Shown: positions 7,050-17,167, numbered from the stretch's first letter. The stretch is DNA of 49,503 nt from Candidatus Omnitrophota bacterium (GCA_016197155.1 JACPWF010000013.1:1-49503), one strand, 5' to 3'. Numbers and translations: made by a program. Notes: generated by a model from the sequence alone, not told the origin.

Positions 7050-9845
7050 AAAACGGCCCGTGTACGACCGCGGATTTTTCGCGACCGCTTCGGGCGGCCC
7101 CGCGGCCACGAGCTCCCCGCCTTTGTCTCCGCCCTCGGGCCCGAGGTCGATCAGATAATCCGCGGTTTTGATGACGTCGAGGTTGTGCTCGATCACCAGC
7201 ACCGTGTTTCCCTGGTCGACCAGGCGCTGTAAAACTTTTAAAAGTTTGTCGATGTCGGCGAAATGGAGCCCGGTGGTCGGCTCGTCCAAAATATAAAACG
7301 TCCGGCCGGTGGCGCGCTTGGAGAGCTCGGTGGAAAGTTTCACGCGCTGGGCCTCGCCGCCGGAAAGTGTCGTGGCCGCCTGGCCGAGCTCGATGTAGTC
7401 GAGGCCGACGTCGTGCAGAGTCTTCAGCTTCGACCGGATCATCGGGACATTTTCAAAAACGCCGAGCGCCTCTTCCACGCTCATCGAGAGCACGTCCGAA
7501 ATGGATTTGCCCTTGTAACGGACCTCGAGGGTTTGATCGCTGAAGCGTTTGCCCTTGCACACCTCGCAGGTGACGTACACGTCCGGCAAAAAATGCATCT
7601 CGATCGTTTTCACGCCGTCTCCCTCGCACGCCTCACAGCGCCCGCCTTTGACGTTAAAGCTGAAACGGCCCGGCACGAATCCCCGCACCCGGGATTCCGG
7701 CAATTTCGCGAAGAGGTCGCGGATCGGCCCGAAAACGCCCGTGTACGTCGCGGGGTTCGAGCGCGGGGTGCGGCCGATCGGCGACTGGTCGATTTCGATG
7801 ACCTTGTCGATTTCTTCGGCGCCCAGGATCGCCTCGTGCCGGCCGGGTTTTTCTTTGGATTTGTAAAGCCGCCGCGCCAGGCCCTTGAATAAAATTTCAT
7901 CCACGAGCGTGCTCTTGCCGGACCCGGAGACGCCCGTGACACAGGTGAAAACGCCCAGCGGAATCTCCACGTCGATATTTTTCAAATTGTTCTCGGCGGC
8001 TTTTTTGACGGTCATTTTTTTCCGGCGGGCGATCGGACGGCGCTCGGAGGGCAGTTCGATCCGCCGCTTGCCGGTCAGGTACTGGCCCGTGAGCGACTCG
8101 GGATTTTTCATCACTTCTTCGGGCGTGCCCGCCGCGACGATGCGGCCGCCGTGTTTGCCCGCGCCGGGGCCCAGGTCGACGAGATAGTCCGCGCGCTTCA
8201 TCGTGACCTCGTCGTGCTCCACCACGATCAGCGTGTTTCCCAAATTCCGGAGCGCGACGAGCGCGTCGAGCAATTTTTCATTGTCACGCTGATGCAGGCC
8301 GATCGAGGGTTCGTCGAGCACGTACAAAACGCCCATGAGCCCCGAGCCGATCTGGGTCGCCAGGCGGATCCGCTGGGCCTCGCCGCCGGAGAGCGTGCCG
8401 CTCGGGCGGTCGAGCGACAGATACCCGAGCCCGACGTTTTTCATGAACCCCAGACGCTCAGAGATTTCCTTTAAAATGGGGCGGGCGATTTTTTCCTCGC
8501 TCGGCGTCAAACGGATCCGGCGAAAAAACCCCTCGGCCTCCTCGATCGAGAACGCGGTGATCTCGATGATATTTTTTTCCTCCACCTTCACGGAAAGGGC
8601 CTGGGGCTTCAGCCGTTTGCCCCGGCATTCCTCGCAGGGCTTGAGGCTCATGTATTTGTGGATTTCTTCTTTCATGAATTCGGATTCGGTTTCTTTGAAA
8701 CGCCGCTCAAGATTCGGAATGACTCCCTCGAATGATTTCCACCCGCTTTCGTCCGCGCTCCCGTGCAAAATGATTTCCCGGTGTTTTTTACTCAAATCCT
8801 TAAACGGCACGTCGAGGCTGAATCCCAGGTCCCCGGCCAGATGCCTCAAAAGCCGCCGGAGATAAATCACGAGCGAGCGGCCGCCGCGGTTCCAGGGCGC
8901 GATCGCCCCGCCGCGGATGGGTTTGTTTTTGTCGGGCACCACGAGCTCCGGATCGATCTCGAGACAATTTCCCAGCCCGTCACAACTCGGGCACGCGCCG
9001 TAGGGACTGTTGAAAGAAAAAAGGCGCGGCTCCGGCGGCTGAAAACTCAACGCGCAGTGAACGCACGCGTGAAGCTCCGAAAAAACTTTCTCGGTCTTTT
9101 TTTCGCGCTCAAATTCCACCCTCACCGTTCCCCGGCCGGTTTTGAGCGCCGCCTCGACCGAATCCGCGAGCCGTTTTTTTATCCCCTCTTTCAAAACGAG
9201 CCGATCGACGACGATCTCGATCACGTGCTTTTTCTTTTTATCCAATGTAGGGGCGACCCGGCGGGTCGTCCCCACGAGATCGGATATTTCCCGCACCTGT
9301 CCGTCCACGCGCACGCGCACAAAGCCCTCTTTTTGAATGTTTTTGAATATTTCCCGGTACTCGCCTTTGCGGCCCTCGACGACGGGGGCGAGAATCTGCA
9401 GTTTCGTTCCCTCGGGCTCCTTCAAAATCTGCTCGACGATTTCCTGCGAGGTCTGCCGGGTGATCCGGCGGCCGCACCGGTAGCAGTGCGGGATGCCGAT
9501 CTTCGCGAAAAGAAGCCTCAGGTAATCGTAGATCTCGGTCGCCGTGCCGACCGTCGAGCGGGGATTGGACCCGGCGACGCGCTGTTCGATGCTGATCGCC
9601 GGCGACAACCCCTCGATGGTTTCGACGTTCGGTTTTTGCATCTGGTCGAGGAATTGGCGGGCATAGGCCGAGAGGCTCTCGACGTAGCGGCGCTGGCCCT
9701 CGGCGTAGATCGTGTCGAACGCCAGCGACGATTTTCCGGACCCCGACAGGCCCGTGAAGACGACCAGCGCATTCCGGGGGATTTTTAAATCGACGCCCCG
9801 GAGATTGTGCTCGCGGGCATTTTTAACGAAAATAAAATCTTTCAA
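4842..9845 (-). CDS. uvrA: UvrA excinuclease subunit, open in frame into a downstream TPR protein (1667 codons)
   Basis: Residues 1-934 are a normal UvrA, the damage-sensing ABC ATPase of nucleotide excision repair. It has Walker A GLSGSGKS (32-39), a second GVSGSGKST in the C-terminal half, two LSGGEAQR signatures and cysteine-pair zinc modules ([17 protein letters not shown]). Bacterial UvrA normally ends a few residues after YTGRFLK. Here no stop appears and the frame enters a signal-peptide-like stretch and a TPR protein. The joint contains a run of six Ts (7047-7052 region). With one T fewer the frame would read TTT TGA and UvrA would stop, overlapping a TTG start. So either a true fusion, a stop lost by slippage, or a sequence error. 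An in-frame palindrome adds about 8 residues near residue 190. The ATG overlaps the preceding stop as ATGA. Confidence 0.9.
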   Translation of the reverse strand: MKDFIFVKNAREHNLRGVDLKIPRNALVVFTGLSGSGKSSLAFDTIYAEGQRRYVESLSAYARQFLDQMQKPNVETIEGLSPAISIEQRVAGSNPRSTVGTATEIYDYLRLLFAKIGIPHCYRCGRRITRQTSQEIVEQILKEPEGTKLQILAPVVEGRKGEYREIFKNIQKEGFVRVRVDGQVREISDLVGTTRRVAPTLDKKKKHVIEIVVDRLVLKEGIKKRLADSVEAALKTGRGTVRVEFEREKKTEKVFSELHACVHCALSFQPPEPRLFSFNSPYGACPSCDGLGNCLEIDPELVVPDKNKPIRGGAIAPWNRGGRSLVIYLRRLLRHLAGDLGFSLDVPFKDLSKKHREIILHGSADESGWKSFEGVIPNLERRFKETESEFMKEEIHKYMSLKPCEECRGKRLKPQALSVKVEEKNIIEITAFSIEEAEGFFRRIRLTPSEEKIARPILKEISERLGFMKNVGLGYLSLDRPSGTLSGGEAQRIRLATQIGSGLMGVLYVLDEPSIGLHQRDNEKLLDALVALRNLGNTLIVVEHDEVTMKRADYLVDLGPGAGKHGGRIVAAGTPEEVMKNPESLTGQYLTGKRRIELPSERRPIARRKKMTVKKAAENNLKNIDVEIPLGVFTCVTGVSGSGKSTLVDEILFKGLARRLYKSKEKPGRHEAILGAEEIDKVIEIDQSPIGRTPRSNPATYTGVFGPIRDLFAKLPESRVRGFVPGRFSFNVKGGRCEACEGDGVKTIEMHFLPDVYVTCEVCKGKRFSDQTLEVRYKGKSISDVLSMSVEEALGVFENVPMIRSKLKTLHDVGLDYIELGQAATTLSGGEAQRVKLSTELSKRATGRTFYILDEPTTGLHFADIDKLLKVLQRLVDQGNTVLVIEHNLDVIKTADYLIDLGPEGGDKGGELVAAGPPEAVAKNPRSYTGRFLKAFFSFFLFFNLVAPFARAADDARVREARAYFHSNDFSNAAREFEALSRDAEGASVREAAAYWTAESYFKAKDYLSALKFYNDIIEHYPTSRFYVYSRYSKAWCLFELENVDDAILEFKRVIEDFPSHAFAVESKYKIAQALYELKKYDSAAQAFLKFIQENPLNPKIPNAAYLLGECQYNLGQYGAALESFKKSIELGGKTGFHAWALHGLAWSYFQIGKYPEALETFASFAEEPAAAGLADSFLFGRARALTRLGRHAEALDIYDQIIKDFPQSELLDNAFFWKAETLYDLGRAREAADLYEEMTRRFPAGDLTDDIQYNLAWAYLRLDKPDQAIEHFRTVVSEGHDETLKVSALCRIGDTALEKGDPEGALEQYDTVLKDFPGSIYSDYAQYQSGVTLSHLGRLDAAVLSFQSLLVNYPDSHFCDEALYRLGTTLIQKNNFAEAAAQFTKFAVLFPQSPLKDKAAFELGNCRFHLEEYEKALVIFKELNSRSPGSEVGQLAKYRMGWCYFRTHREKEGIAEFEDYLKRYPESAAAADVEFGLGQYYFDRGQYARSREYFGGIAAKFPTHAAAADALFRTALGYEREGDLWASVRELDLLSERFPKSEWSAKGMAKAADFLVSQGKTEEAKTELMKIINNFEAEPARSSAEKKLAEILKTEGRLREAAFHFGEALKRLEGEAACAARFELAEVYETEGDNPKAAAEFLKVSDACPKGAQAAEARLRAAKLKR
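9247..9275. repeat. Palindromic repeat inserted in frame in uvrA
   Basis: An imperfect palindrome, GGGGCGACCCG-GCGGGTCGTCCCC, of a dispersed family also seen between genes in many bacteria. It is read by UvrA as [10 protein letters not shown] between REISDL and [10 protein letters not shown], where E. coli UvrA has only about three residues. Confidence 0.75.
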
Positions 9846-10501
9846 CTTTTCAAAATTTCCGGTATGGGGCGGGTGTCAATGCGGATCCCGCCGTGATGCT
9901 CGATGATGAGCGTGTAAATCGTGCCCGGCACGAACACCGAACCCGGCGCCTCGATCTGCGCGTTCTTCAGTCCGATTTTTTCTCTCGCGGCCGGCTCGAG
10001 CGCGACTTTCCAAAAATGCCGCCAGATCTCCCTCTCCAAAGCGTTCGGCGGATCCCCCACGCGGTAGCCCTCCGGGATCTCGTCGACCGGCGTGATCGTG
10101 AATTCCTGCGTGCGCGCGCCGTCCAACACGAACGCTTCGAGAAACAGGTAAACGCTTTTTCCCTTCAGGCGATGGCCCTGCTCGACGTATTTGTCGTCGA
10201 AGCGCGCGACGAGCGTTTGAAATTGAATGAGATTCCCCTTAAACGTGAAAAAGCGCGGCTTCATCGGCCGGCCCTTCACGTCGTATTCGAGAAATTTGAT
10301 CGTCGTCGTGTACTTGCGCGTGTATTCGTCGAGGCTCGAGTCCGTCACGAGCACCTCGGCGATGCGCGATTCGGCTTTCAGATTGTGAATAACCTGCCGG
10401 AGGAGGAGAAAATCCCTGAATTTAAAATAACCGATGAATAATAGAAAAAAAACGGCCAGGATAATGAGATTTCGAAGGGCTTTTTTGATCCAGGTGAACA
10501 T
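9842..10501 (-). CDS. Membrane-anchored protein, unknown function
   Basis: About 219 residues: one N-terminal membrane helix ([15 protein letters not shown]) and a soluble, probably periplasmic domain rich in beta-type sequence, with [28 protein letters not shown] and a C-terminal [10 protein letters not shown] segment. I do not recognise the family. ATG 10501 overlaps the upstream antiporter stop; a GTG one codon earlier (10504) is also possible after GAGGGT. Its stop overlaps the uvrA start as ATGA, so it is co-transcribed between an ion antiporter and uvrA. Confidence 0.7.
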   Translation of the reverse strand: MFTWIKKALRNLIILAVFFLLFIGYFKFRDFLLLRQVIHNLKAESRIAEVLVTDSSLDEYTRKYTTTIKFLEYDVKGRPMKPRFFTFKGNLIQFQTLVARFDDKYVEQGHRLKGKSVYLFLEAFVLDGARTQEFTITPVDEIPEGYRVGDPPNALEREIWRHFWKVALEPAAREKIGLKNAQIEAPGSVFVPGTIYTLIIEHHGGIRIDTRPIPEILKS

Positions 10502-11649
10502 CACACCCTCTTAGAGAGGTGCTCCGCGCACAATTTTTTGAAAACCGAAAAGGCGTTCCGCCGGGCGCGATGACGGATCAATTTCCATGTTTCAAAAAAA
10601 GCCCACACCGCGTAAACCCACGTGAGAGGCCCGCGCAGGGCGGGCACGAAAAATTGAGCGGCCCACAGTCCGAAGAGCCCGAGCGCTTCCTGCCAGTCAA
10701 AATCCATGCCCGCCAAAAATAAAAATCCCAGATACGACTGCGCGATCGTGAGCAGGATCTCCACCTTTTGCCGCTGGTCAAACACCACCGGCGCCGGATG
10801 GCCCAAACCAAACGCGTAAATGAACGGCACCGTCGCCACGAGGATCGTCCATTGATTGAGCGACGAAGAAACGAAATTCACCAGCGCCATCGGCGCCTTC
10901 TCGACGGTTTTCGCCCAGTGGAACGCGGACAGCTTTTCGGGAAATTCGCTTAAAAACGGCGCGATCCATTGAACGAAAACAAATTGGGAAATCCCGGCCG
11001 ACGCGGCCACGGCCAGCATCGATTCCAAAAACGGATGCGCCGCAAACCAGAGCACCAGCGCCCCCGCGGCGAAAAGCGCGGCGATGCCGGCGACGCTCAG
11101 AGGCTTCGGCAGGCGCATGATCCGCCGCGGGATCCGGCCCAAATCCTCGATGCCCTCGGCGTCCTGCGGCGGCATCTTCGTCAGAAGCCAAAGATAGCCC
11201 GCGTAAATGAGCGCCAACACCGCGCCGTCCCCCATCGTGAGCGTTCCCTTGAAATAGATGACCAGAAAATAAAACAGCGCCGGCAGAAGCGAGAGAACGG
11301 CGATCGCGTGCTCGTCTTCGAGATGGATCGTCCAAAAACCTTTTTTGCCCTGGCGTTTCCTGCCGAAAAAAACCGCCACAAAATAAACCATCGGCCACCC
11401 CAGCCCCACAAAAAGCCGGAGCGAGCCCGTGAAATTGGCCGTGATGAGGTGCGCTTGGGCCGGATTTTTGGCGGCCTCGAGAGCGATGACGGCCTCGACG
11501 GCAAACTCCGGCAGGGTCTGCGCCCAGGCGAGCGCCGCGAGCGCAAGTCCTTGGGAAATAAAGAATTGGCCGCATTCGGCCGCCCAGGCAATCAAAAATG
11601 CGGCGAGAATGACCGCGGGAAATGTCCACAACGCGTGAAGGGCTTCCAT
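10501..11649 (-). CDS. Sodium/calcium exchanger-family (CaCA) membrane protein
   Basis: A 382-residue protein with about ten hydrophobic segments. Two related blocks resemble the alpha repeats of the CaCA superfamily: TLPEFAVEAVIAL...ITANFTGS in the first half and FLSEFPEKLSAF...LVNFVSSSLNQWT in the second, with the acidic residue and the N-x-x-(G/S)-S pattern that line the ion path in known exchangers. A hydrophilic loop with a PPQDAEGIEDLG stretch separates the halves. The ion is not predictable from this. It follows ksgA by 12 bases. Confidence 0.72.
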   Translation of the reverse strand: MEALHALWTFPAVILAAFLIAWAAECGQFFISQGLALAALAWAQTLPEFAVEAVIALEAAKNPAQAHLITANFTGSLRLFVGLGWPMVYFVAVFFGRKRQGKKGFWTIHLEDEHAIAVLSLLPALFYFLVIYFKGTLTMGDGAVLALIYAGYLWLLTKMPPQDAEGIEDLGRIPRRIMRLPKPLSVAGIAALFAAGALVLWFAAHPFLESMLAVAASAGISQFVFVQWIAPFLSEFPEKLSAFHWAKTVEKAPMALVNFVSSSLNQWTILVATVPFIYAFGLGHPAPVVFDQRQKVEILLTIAQSYLGFLFLAGMDFDWQEALGLFGLWAAQFFVPALRGPLTWVYAVWAFFETWKLIRHRARRNAFSVFKKLCAEHLSKRV

Positions 11650-11661
11650 AACAGGGCGTTA

Positions 11662-12501
11662 TTATAACATCTCGGACAAACGGTTCCAATCAGGAATCCC
11701 GAGAGTTTCGGGCCTGCGCGAGGGATGAATGCCGATCTTTTCGAGCGCGGCCTTTAAGGAAGGCTTGGAAAATCCCGCCAGGGCCGCGTCTTCCAAAGCA
11801 TTCACGAGGGTTTTGCGCCTTTTCTGAAACGCGCGGCGGACGATGCGGAAAAATTTGGCCTCGTCCCTGACCGGAAACCGCGGCGCGGCGGAAAAAACGA
11901 GCCTCACGACGGCCGAATCGACCCTCGGGGCGGGATAAAAAGCGGCGCGGTTTATCTCTTTAAGAATTTCCGCCTCGGCATAAACCTGCACAAAAATGGA
12001 CAAGGCCCCCCAATTTTTACCGCCCGGCGCGGAGGCCAGGCGCCCGGCCACCTCGCTCTGCACCGTGAGAACGGCCTCGGAAATCCGCGCGCGATTTTGG
12101 ATGAGCCATTCGAGAAGGGGGCTGGTGATGTTGTAGGGAATGTTGCCCACAACTTTGATACGACCGGCGACACCCAGGTCTTTTTCCGGATCGACCCGAA
12201 GAATGTCTTTTTTAATTATTTTTATTTTGTCATTCCCGTGAAAGCGGGAATCCGTCGAAGAAGCCATTTTGTCGTCTTTTTCAACGGCAATAACCTGAGC
12301 CTGCCTTGAAAGCAGTTCGCGCGTCAAAAAACCCAGGCCCGGCCCGATCTCGAGAACCGTCTCCCCTTTTTCCGGAGACAGCGCGTCGGCGATGAAGGCC
12401 AGCGCCTTTTCATCGATCATGAAATGCTGTCCAAATTTTTTTCTGGGGGAAACTCCGAGGCGGCCGAGCGCGGCTTTAGCTTCCTGGGTGAGACTGGGCA
12501 T
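11662..12501 (-). CDS. rsmA: 16S rRNA adenine dimethyltransferase KsgA/RsmA
   Basis: A 279-residue enzyme that dimethylates two adenines near the 3' end of 16S rRNA. The N-terminus has KKFGQHFMID, the SAM motif is VLEIGPGLGFLT (49-60), and the catalytic NIPY is at 120-123, followed by NITSPLL. ATG 12501 starts it inside the end of pdxA (26-base overlap), a common pairing. Residues about 80-91 (SSTDSRFHGND) are encoded by a dispersed palindrome (12229-12260), yet the spacing between VEKD and the following IKKD matches the family, so the repeat seems to replace rather than add sequence. Confidence 0.95.
   Translation of the reverse strand: MPSLTQEAKAALGRLGVSPRKKFGQHFMIDEKALAFIADALSPEKGETVLEIGPGLGFLTRELLSRQAQVIAVEKDDKMASSTDSRFHGNDKIKIIKKDILRVDPEKDLGVAGRIKVVGNIPYNITSPLLEWLIQNRARISEAVLTVQSEVAGRLASAPGGKNWGALSIFVQVYAEAEILKEINRAAFYPAPRVDSAVVRLVFSAAPRFPVRDEAKFFRIVRRAFQKRRKTLVNALEDAALAGFSKPSLKAALEKIGIHPSRRPETLGIPDWNRLSEML
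12229..12260. repeat. Palindromic repeat read in frame inside ksgA
   Basis: ATTCCCG-TGAAAG-CGGGAAT with flanking TGTC and CCGTCGAAG. This is the widespread element whose translation gives SRFHGND. It lies in the loop after the SAM-binding acidic residue of KsgA. Confidence 0.8.
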
Positions 12502-13486
12502 ATTTTTTTCGGTTGCGCGACAGAAGAGCGGCCAGGCGAATCGCTTCCAGCATCGACCCCGGGTCCGCGCGGAATTTCCCGGCGATGTCGTAGCCCGTGC
12601 CGTGATCGGGCGAGGTGCGGACAAAAGGAAGGCCGAGCGTCACGTTCACCCCCGACCCGCGGGAGATCATTTTGAGGGGAATGAGCCCCTGATCGTGATA
12701 CATGCAGATCTCGGCGTCGTACGCGCCGTGATACGCGTCGTGAAAAAGCGCGTCGGGTGACAGAGGGCCCGCGATCACCGCGTCGGTCTTTTTTTTCGCG
12801 GCCAGGACCGCGGGGCGGATGATTTGCGTTTCCTCGCGCCCGATCGTCCCCTCCTCGCCCGCGTGGGGATTCAGGCCGCACACGACAAGCCGCGGCCGCC
12901 GGATCCCGAACGAGCGGCGGAGTTCCCTATCCGCGGTCAAGATCGTTTCCTCGACGCGATTTTTGGTAAGCAGGCGCGGGACATTTTTTATCGATTCGTG
13001 CCGCGTCACCAGAACCACGCGCAGTTTTCCGCCGACGAGCATCATTTCAAAATGTTTTGCCCCGGAAAGCTCCGCCAGATATTCGGTGTGGCCCGGGATA
13101 TTCAAACCCGCCTTTTTCATTCCCGCTTTATGGATGGGAGGCGTCACGATCGCGTCGACTTCTCCCCTCATCGCCATCGACGCGGCCAGTTTAATGGAAT
13201 GGGCGGCCAGGCGCGTCCACTCGTTGTCGGAGCGGCCATATTTTATTTTTTTGGGAAAAGGCCGGTCAAAAACACAATTCAAATCCAGTTTGAGACCCAA
13301 TCGCCCGGCGAGGGTTCGGTAGAAAGCGGCTGGGCCGATCAAAAAACAGGAGGAGCGGTCTTTGGCCGGCAAGCGGCCGAGGGCCTTCAGCGCCACCTCG
13401 GGGCCGATGCCCGTGGGATCACCGAGCGTGATGGCGAGTGTTTCGGAGAGACGGCCGGCGGCCCTACCGGATGGAGATATAGGCAT
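12476..13486 (-). CDS. pdxA: 4-hydroxythreonine-4-phosphate dehydrogenase PdxA
   Basis: A 336-residue NAD-dependent enzyme of DXP-independent-from-PLP-synthase (PdxA/PdxJ) vitamin B6 synthesis. Family blocks: AITLGDPTGIGPEVALKAL near the start, VTPPIHKAGMKKAG, the metal-ligand histidines in PGHTEYLAEL, GLNPHAGEEG and CMYHDQGLIPLK, and the C-terminal FVRTSPDHGTGYDIAG. ATG 13486 lies inside the end of the preceding isomerase gene (23-base overlap), behind AAAGAAG; no later ATG, GTG or TTG fits before the conserved start. No other B6 gene is in the window. Confidence 0.95.
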   Translation of the reverse strand: MPISPSGRAAGRLSETLAITLGDPTGIGPEVALKALGRLPAKDRSSCFLIGPAAFYRTLAGRLGLKLDLNCVFDRPFPKKIKYGRSDNEWTRLAAHSIKLAASMAMRGEVDAIVTPPIHKAGMKKAGLNIPGHTEYLAELSGAKHFEMMLVGGKLRVVLVTRHESIKNVPRLLTKNRVEETILTADRELRRSFGIRRPRLVVCGLNPHAGEEGTIGREETQIIRPAVLAAKKKTDAVIAGPLSPDALFHDAYHGAYDAEICMYHDQGLIPLKMISRGSGVNVTLGLPFVRTSPDHGTGYDIAGKFRADPGSMLEAIRLAALLSRNRKKYAQSHPGS

Positions 13487-14420
13487 TCTTCTTTAAATTT
13501 TTCATCCAGGCGTCGAGGCGCACACCCAACTTTTCCTTGAATAATTTGTCCTGAACCTCGCCGCGGACTTCCGAAAGCGGCTTCACGGAAAATTTCTGCC
13601 TTTCCACCACTTTGAAAATGTGATAACCGAGCGAACTTTTAATCGGGTCGGTGATCTGGCCGGGTTCGAGCGCGAACACCTTTTCGTCGATCTCGCCCAT
13701 GAGCTGGCCCTTTTCCATCCATCCCATGTCGCCGCCGTCCTTGGCCTCGGAGGCCTCGGACGTGGATTTGGCCAGGTCCTCGAACGGCCTTCCCCCGCGG
13801 ATCTCGGCCACGAGCGACTCGGCGAGCGATTTGGCCTCGTCTTCGAAACGCGCGTCCGCGCGGATCAGGATGTGCCGGAGTTTGACGCGGTCGCCCTGAG
13901 CGAACTCATCGGGATGAGCCTTGTAATATTCATTCACCTCGCCCGGCGATACGGAGACCCTGGACTTGACCTCATAACCCACAAGCTTCTGGCCCATGAG
14001 CTGGTCCCGGAAGCGGTTCCATAATTTTTTCTCGGTGAGCCCCTGCTCCCCGATCGCCTTTAAAAAAACCTCGCGGCTGGGGAATTTCGCGCGGACGTCG
14101 GCCATGACCTCGTCCACCTCTTCGTCCTTCACGATCACCTGGCGGTGTTTGGCCTCGCTCAAAACGACTTTGTCCTCGATGACTTTGTTCAAAAAGTCCC
14201 GGCTGAGCTCCCTGACCTTCTCGTCAAATTCTTTCCCGGTGTACCGCGTACGATACTGGGCGACGACGGGGGCCATGGCGACCTCGAGGTCCTGTTCCGT
14301 GACGACCTCGTCGTTCACGACGGCCAGGATCCGTTCGATCACCTCGGCGGACAAGGCGGCGGGGACTCGCGTCAAAACCAAAAACACCGAGAAGATGACG
14401 AACGATTTTAAAAATTTCAT
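13464..14420 (-). CDS. SurA-like periplasmic peptidyl-prolyl isomerase/chaperone
   Basis: A 318-residue protein with a signal peptide (FLKSFVIFSVFLVLTRVPAALSA), then the SurA N-terminal opening VIERILAVVNDEVVTEQDLE, a helical chaperone domain, and one parvulin domain (VKLRHILI... GGDMGWMEKGQLMGEIDEKVF... SSLGYHIFKV). SurA-type proteins escort outer-membrane proteins across the periplasm. One parvulin domain instead of two is common outside Proteobacteria. It overlaps its paralogue upstream by 4 bases. Confidence 0.9.
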   Translation of the reverse strand: MKFLKSFVIFSVFLVLTRVPAALSAEVIERILAVVNDEVVTEQDLEVAMAPVVAQYRTRYTGKEFDEKVRELSRDFLNKVIEDKVVLSEAKHRQVIVKDEEVDEVMADVRAKFPSREVFLKAIGEQGLTEKKLWNRFRDQLMGQKLVGYEVKSRVSVSPGEVNEYYKAHPDEFAQGDRVKLRHILIRADARFEDEAKSLAESLVAEIRGGRPFEDLAKSTSEASEAKDGGDMGWMEKGQLMGEIDEKVFALEPGQITDPIKSSLGYHIFKVVERQKFSVKPLSEVRGEVQDKLFKEKLGVRLDAWMKNLKKNAYISIR

Positions 14421-15277
14421 TCCGATTTTTCCGAAGGATCGATCGAAACCGCATCCAGCGCTTTTTCGTCGATTTCGATTTTTGAACCGCCTTTCAATTT
14501 TTCCACAAACGCCTTAAAACTCTGGGAACGCTTCCGGCCTAAAATCCTCTCCTCCACAAAGCGCCGCACGGATTTGAAATCGCGCAAGGAGGGCTCCACG
14601 CGGTCCGTCAGACGGATCACGTGATAACCGAAAGCGGTCTTGACGGCATCGCCGGTCTGGCCTTTTTTCATCCGAAAGGCCGCCTCCTCAAACTCCGGCA
14701 CAAGCTGTCCTTTCTGAAAATAACCCAGGTCCCCGCCGCGCGCGGCCGTCGTGTCGACGGATCGCGCCTTTGCCAATTCCTCAAAATCCGCGCCGGCGTC
14801 AAGCTTCGCTTTGATGTCGCCCGCCTCGTCGGCGGTTTTCACGAGAATGTGCGAGGCCCTGAGGAGAAGCGGCGTCATGAATTCGGGCTTGTGCGCCTGG
14901 TAATAATCCAGCGCCTCGTCCGGTTCGATTTTGATCTTCCGGTCCACTTCGATTTCGATTAATTTGGCAATGATGATCTTCTTCTTGGCCGCCTCGATCA
15001 GATTTTTCACGTCCTTGCGGTCCTCCAGATGCCGGCGCCTGGCTTCCCGGAGGAGAAAATGCTCGGCCGTGATGTCTTCCAAAAAGTCTTTTTTTCGTTT
15101 GGCGGCGATACTGCGCAGGTCCCGGGGCAGGGTCCCGACTTTTTCCTTAAACTCCGCCGCGCGGATCGTCGTGCCGTCAAAACGGGCCAGCACCGGGTCT
15201 TCGGATTTCTTTGAAAGGCCACAGCCGGAAACCAGGCACATCGCGCAAAAAATAAAAAAACGGGTCCAAAATTTCAT
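14417..15277 (-). CDS. PpiC/PrsA-type foldase lipoprotein
   Basis: A 286-residue protein. The signal peptide ends in a lipobox, LVSGC, so it should be lipidated by the Lgt/LspA pair encoded further upstream. After a helical region comes a parvulin domain with RASHILVKT, GGDLGYFQKGQLVPEFEEAAF and TAFGYHVIRL. It forms a tandem with the soluble SurA-like gene, giving one anchored and one free foldase. It starts 21 bases after the mfd stop. Confidence 0.88.
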   Translation of the reverse strand: MKFWTRFFIFCAMCLVSGCGLSKKSEDPVLARFDGTTIRAAEFKEKVGTLPRDLRSIAAKRKKDFLEDITAEHFLLREARRRHLEDRKDVKNLIEAAKKKIIIAKLIEIEVDRKIKIEPDEALDYYQAHKPEFMTPLLLRASHILVKTADEAGDIKAKLDAGADFEELAKARSVDTTAARGGDLGYFQKGQLVPEFEEAAFRMKKGQTGDAVKTAFGYHVIRLTDRVEPSLRDFKSVRRFVEERILGRKRSQSFKAFVEKLKGGSKIEIDEKALDAVSIDPSEKSE

Positions 15278-15298
15278 AAGTTTCTGACTATACCATAA

Positions 15299-17167
15299 TC
15301 AGGATGCCTTGCAAAGGGCTATGCTTTCCTTAAGAATCCGGCAATACAAATCGAAGCCGATCCCGGAAATGGCGCCGTGCTGTTCGGTCCCGAGCACGTT
15401 TCCCGCCCCGCGGATTTCGAGGTCCTCCATGGCGAGGCTGAAGCCGGAACCCAAATAAGTGAAGCGTTCCATCGCCTTCAGGCGCTGGGCCGATTCGGCG
15501 GTCAGGGCCGCCCCTTTGGGAATGAAAAGATAGGCCGCCGCGGAGCGGTTGAAACGCCCCACGCGGCCGCGGAGCTGGTAAAGTTCGGACAGGCCGAAGA
15601 GGTCCGCGCGGTCAATGAGAATCGTGTTGGCGTTGGGAATGTCGATGCCCGATTCGACGATGGTCGTCGAAACGAGCACGTCGACCTCGCCGTGAATGAA
15701 CCGGTGCATCACCTCCTCGAGGGCCTTGGCGGGCATCTGCCCGTGTCCGACGGCGACGCGCGCCTCGGGAACGAGCGTCTGAATTTTTTTGGCGAGGGCC
15801 CCGACCCCTTTCACGCGGTTGTGAATGAAAAAAACCTGCCCTTTTCGGGCCAGCTCTTTCCGGATGGCCCGGCAAATAAGGTCATCGCTTTTTTCCACGA
15901 CGAATGTCTCGACGGGCCGGCGGTCCCGCGGAGGGGTGTTGATCGTGGATAGGTCCCGGGCGCCCATGAGCGACAGATAGAGGGTTCTCGGGATCGGCGT
16001 CGCCGTGAGCGTCAACACGTCCACCAAAAGCCGCAGTTTTTTCAAATGCTCTTTGTGCCTCACGCCGAAGCGCTGTTCTTCGTCGATGACCACGAGCCCC
16101 AGGTCCTTAAACGCGATGTCTTTGGAAAGGAGGCGATGCGTCCCGATCACGATATCGCACCCGCCGTTTTTGAGCGACTCCACGATCTTTTTCTGCTCGC
16201 CCTTGGACTGAAAACGAGAGAGCATTTTGATCTCGACGGGAAAATTCCTCATCCGTTCGGTGAATGTCTCAAAATGCTGTTCGGCCAAAAGCGTGGTCGG
16301 CACGAGAACGGCCGCCTGTTTTCCATTCATCACGGCCTTAAACACCGCGCGCAGGGCCACTTCCGTTTTGCCATATCCGACGTCGCCGCACAGGAGGCGG
16401 TCCATCGGGACCTCGGACTCGAGGTCTTTTTTCACGTCCTCGACGGATTTTTTCTGGTCGGCGGTTTCTTCGTAGGGAAATTCTTTTTCGATCCGTCCCT
16501 GCCACTCGGTGTCTTTTTGGAACGCGAAACCGTGCAGGGCCCGGCGCTTGGCCTGCATCTCCAAAAGCTCCGCCGCGAAGGATAAAACCCCTTTTCGCGC
16601 TTTCGCCTTCAGCCGCTCCCAACGCTTCGACCCCAAGCGCGAAAGCGCGGGGCGCGCCTTTCCGAGAGCGATGTAGCGTTGGATCAGGTGAAGGTCGCGC
16701 GTGGGGACGTACAAGATGTCTTTGTCCGCGAACTCGAGCGTGAAATGACCGTCTTTTATTCCCCGGAAACGGGCAATGCCGTGAAGGACGTGGACCACGA
16801 GGTCGCCGATTTCGATGTCCACAAACGGATCGATCGGGGACTCATAGGCCTCCATGAAAGCCACCGGGCCTTTGCGCGGACGCCCCGCCTCTTCTCTCGG
16901 CAGGATCACCGCCATCCGGTGGGGCTCGAGCGCGCGGCCGGTTTCGGGGTCAAACGTGTGAATGGTTTCGATCGAGTCGCCGGCCAGCTCCACGCGAACG
17001 GGAAGGGAAAAATGAACGGGAAAGATATCGAGAATGCCGCCGCGGACGCTGAAGTCGCCGCGCGCGCCCACGCGCGCCTGGCGGCGGTAGCCAAAATCCG
17101 TGAGGCTTCGCGCCAGCGAATCGAAATGGATTTCTTTGCCCGTGTAAAATTCGAGGGTTTTGAACAC
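15299..17167 (-). CDS. mfd: Minimal Mfd-like transcription-repair coupling translocase
   Basis: Only 622 residues against roughly 1100-1150 for typical Mfd. It begins with a fragment of the UvrB-like module ([21 protein letters not shown]). It then passes almost directly to the RNA-polymerase-interaction domain (about 118-185, [15 protein letters not shown]) and a full RecG-like translocase: Walker A GDVGYGKT (261-268), DEEQ (362-365), [18 protein letters not shown]. It ends at [18 protein letters not shown], so the C-terminal autoinhibitory domain is absent, as are domain 3 and part of the UvrA-binding surface. The GTG start at 17167 is preceded in frame by TGA, so no longer form exists here. 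Polymerase displacement could remain; UvrA recruitment is doubtful. Confidence 0.88.
   Translation of the reverse strand: MFKTLEFYTGKEIHFDSLARSLTDFGYRRQARVGARGDFSVRGGILDIFPVHFSLPVRVELAGDSIETIHTFDPETGRALEPHRMAVILPREEAGRPRKGPVAFMEAYESPIDPFVDIEIGDLVVHVLHGIARFRGIKDGHFTLEFADKDILYVPTRDLHLIQRYIALGKARPALSRLGSKRWERLKAKARKGVLSFAAELLEMQAKRRALHGFAFQKDTEWQGRIEKEFPYEETADQKKSVEDVKKDLESEVPMDRLLCGDVGYGKTEVALRAVFKAVMNGKQAAVLVPTTLLAEQHFETFTERMRNFPVEIKMLSRFQSKGEQKKIVESLKNGGCDIVIGTHRLLSKDIAFKDLGLVVIDEEQRFGVRHKEHLKKLRLLVDVLTLTATPIPRTLYLSLMGARDLSTINTPPRDRRPVETFVVEKSDDLICRAIRKELARKGQVFFIHNRVKGVGALAKKIQTLVPEARVAVGHGQMPAKALEEVMHRFIHGEVDVLVSTTIVESGIDIPNANTILIDRADLFGLSELYQLRGRVGRFNRSAAAYLFIPKGAALTAESAQRLKAMERFTYLGSGFSLAMEDLEIRGAGNVLGTEQHGAISGIGFDLYCRILKESIALCKAS

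Noticed and set aside
8763-9788. Long plus-strand open frame (341 codons) opposite uvrA
   Set aside because: Low-complexity Arg/Ala/Gly-rich translation with no motif; it mirrors the codon bias of the GC-rich uvrA frame.
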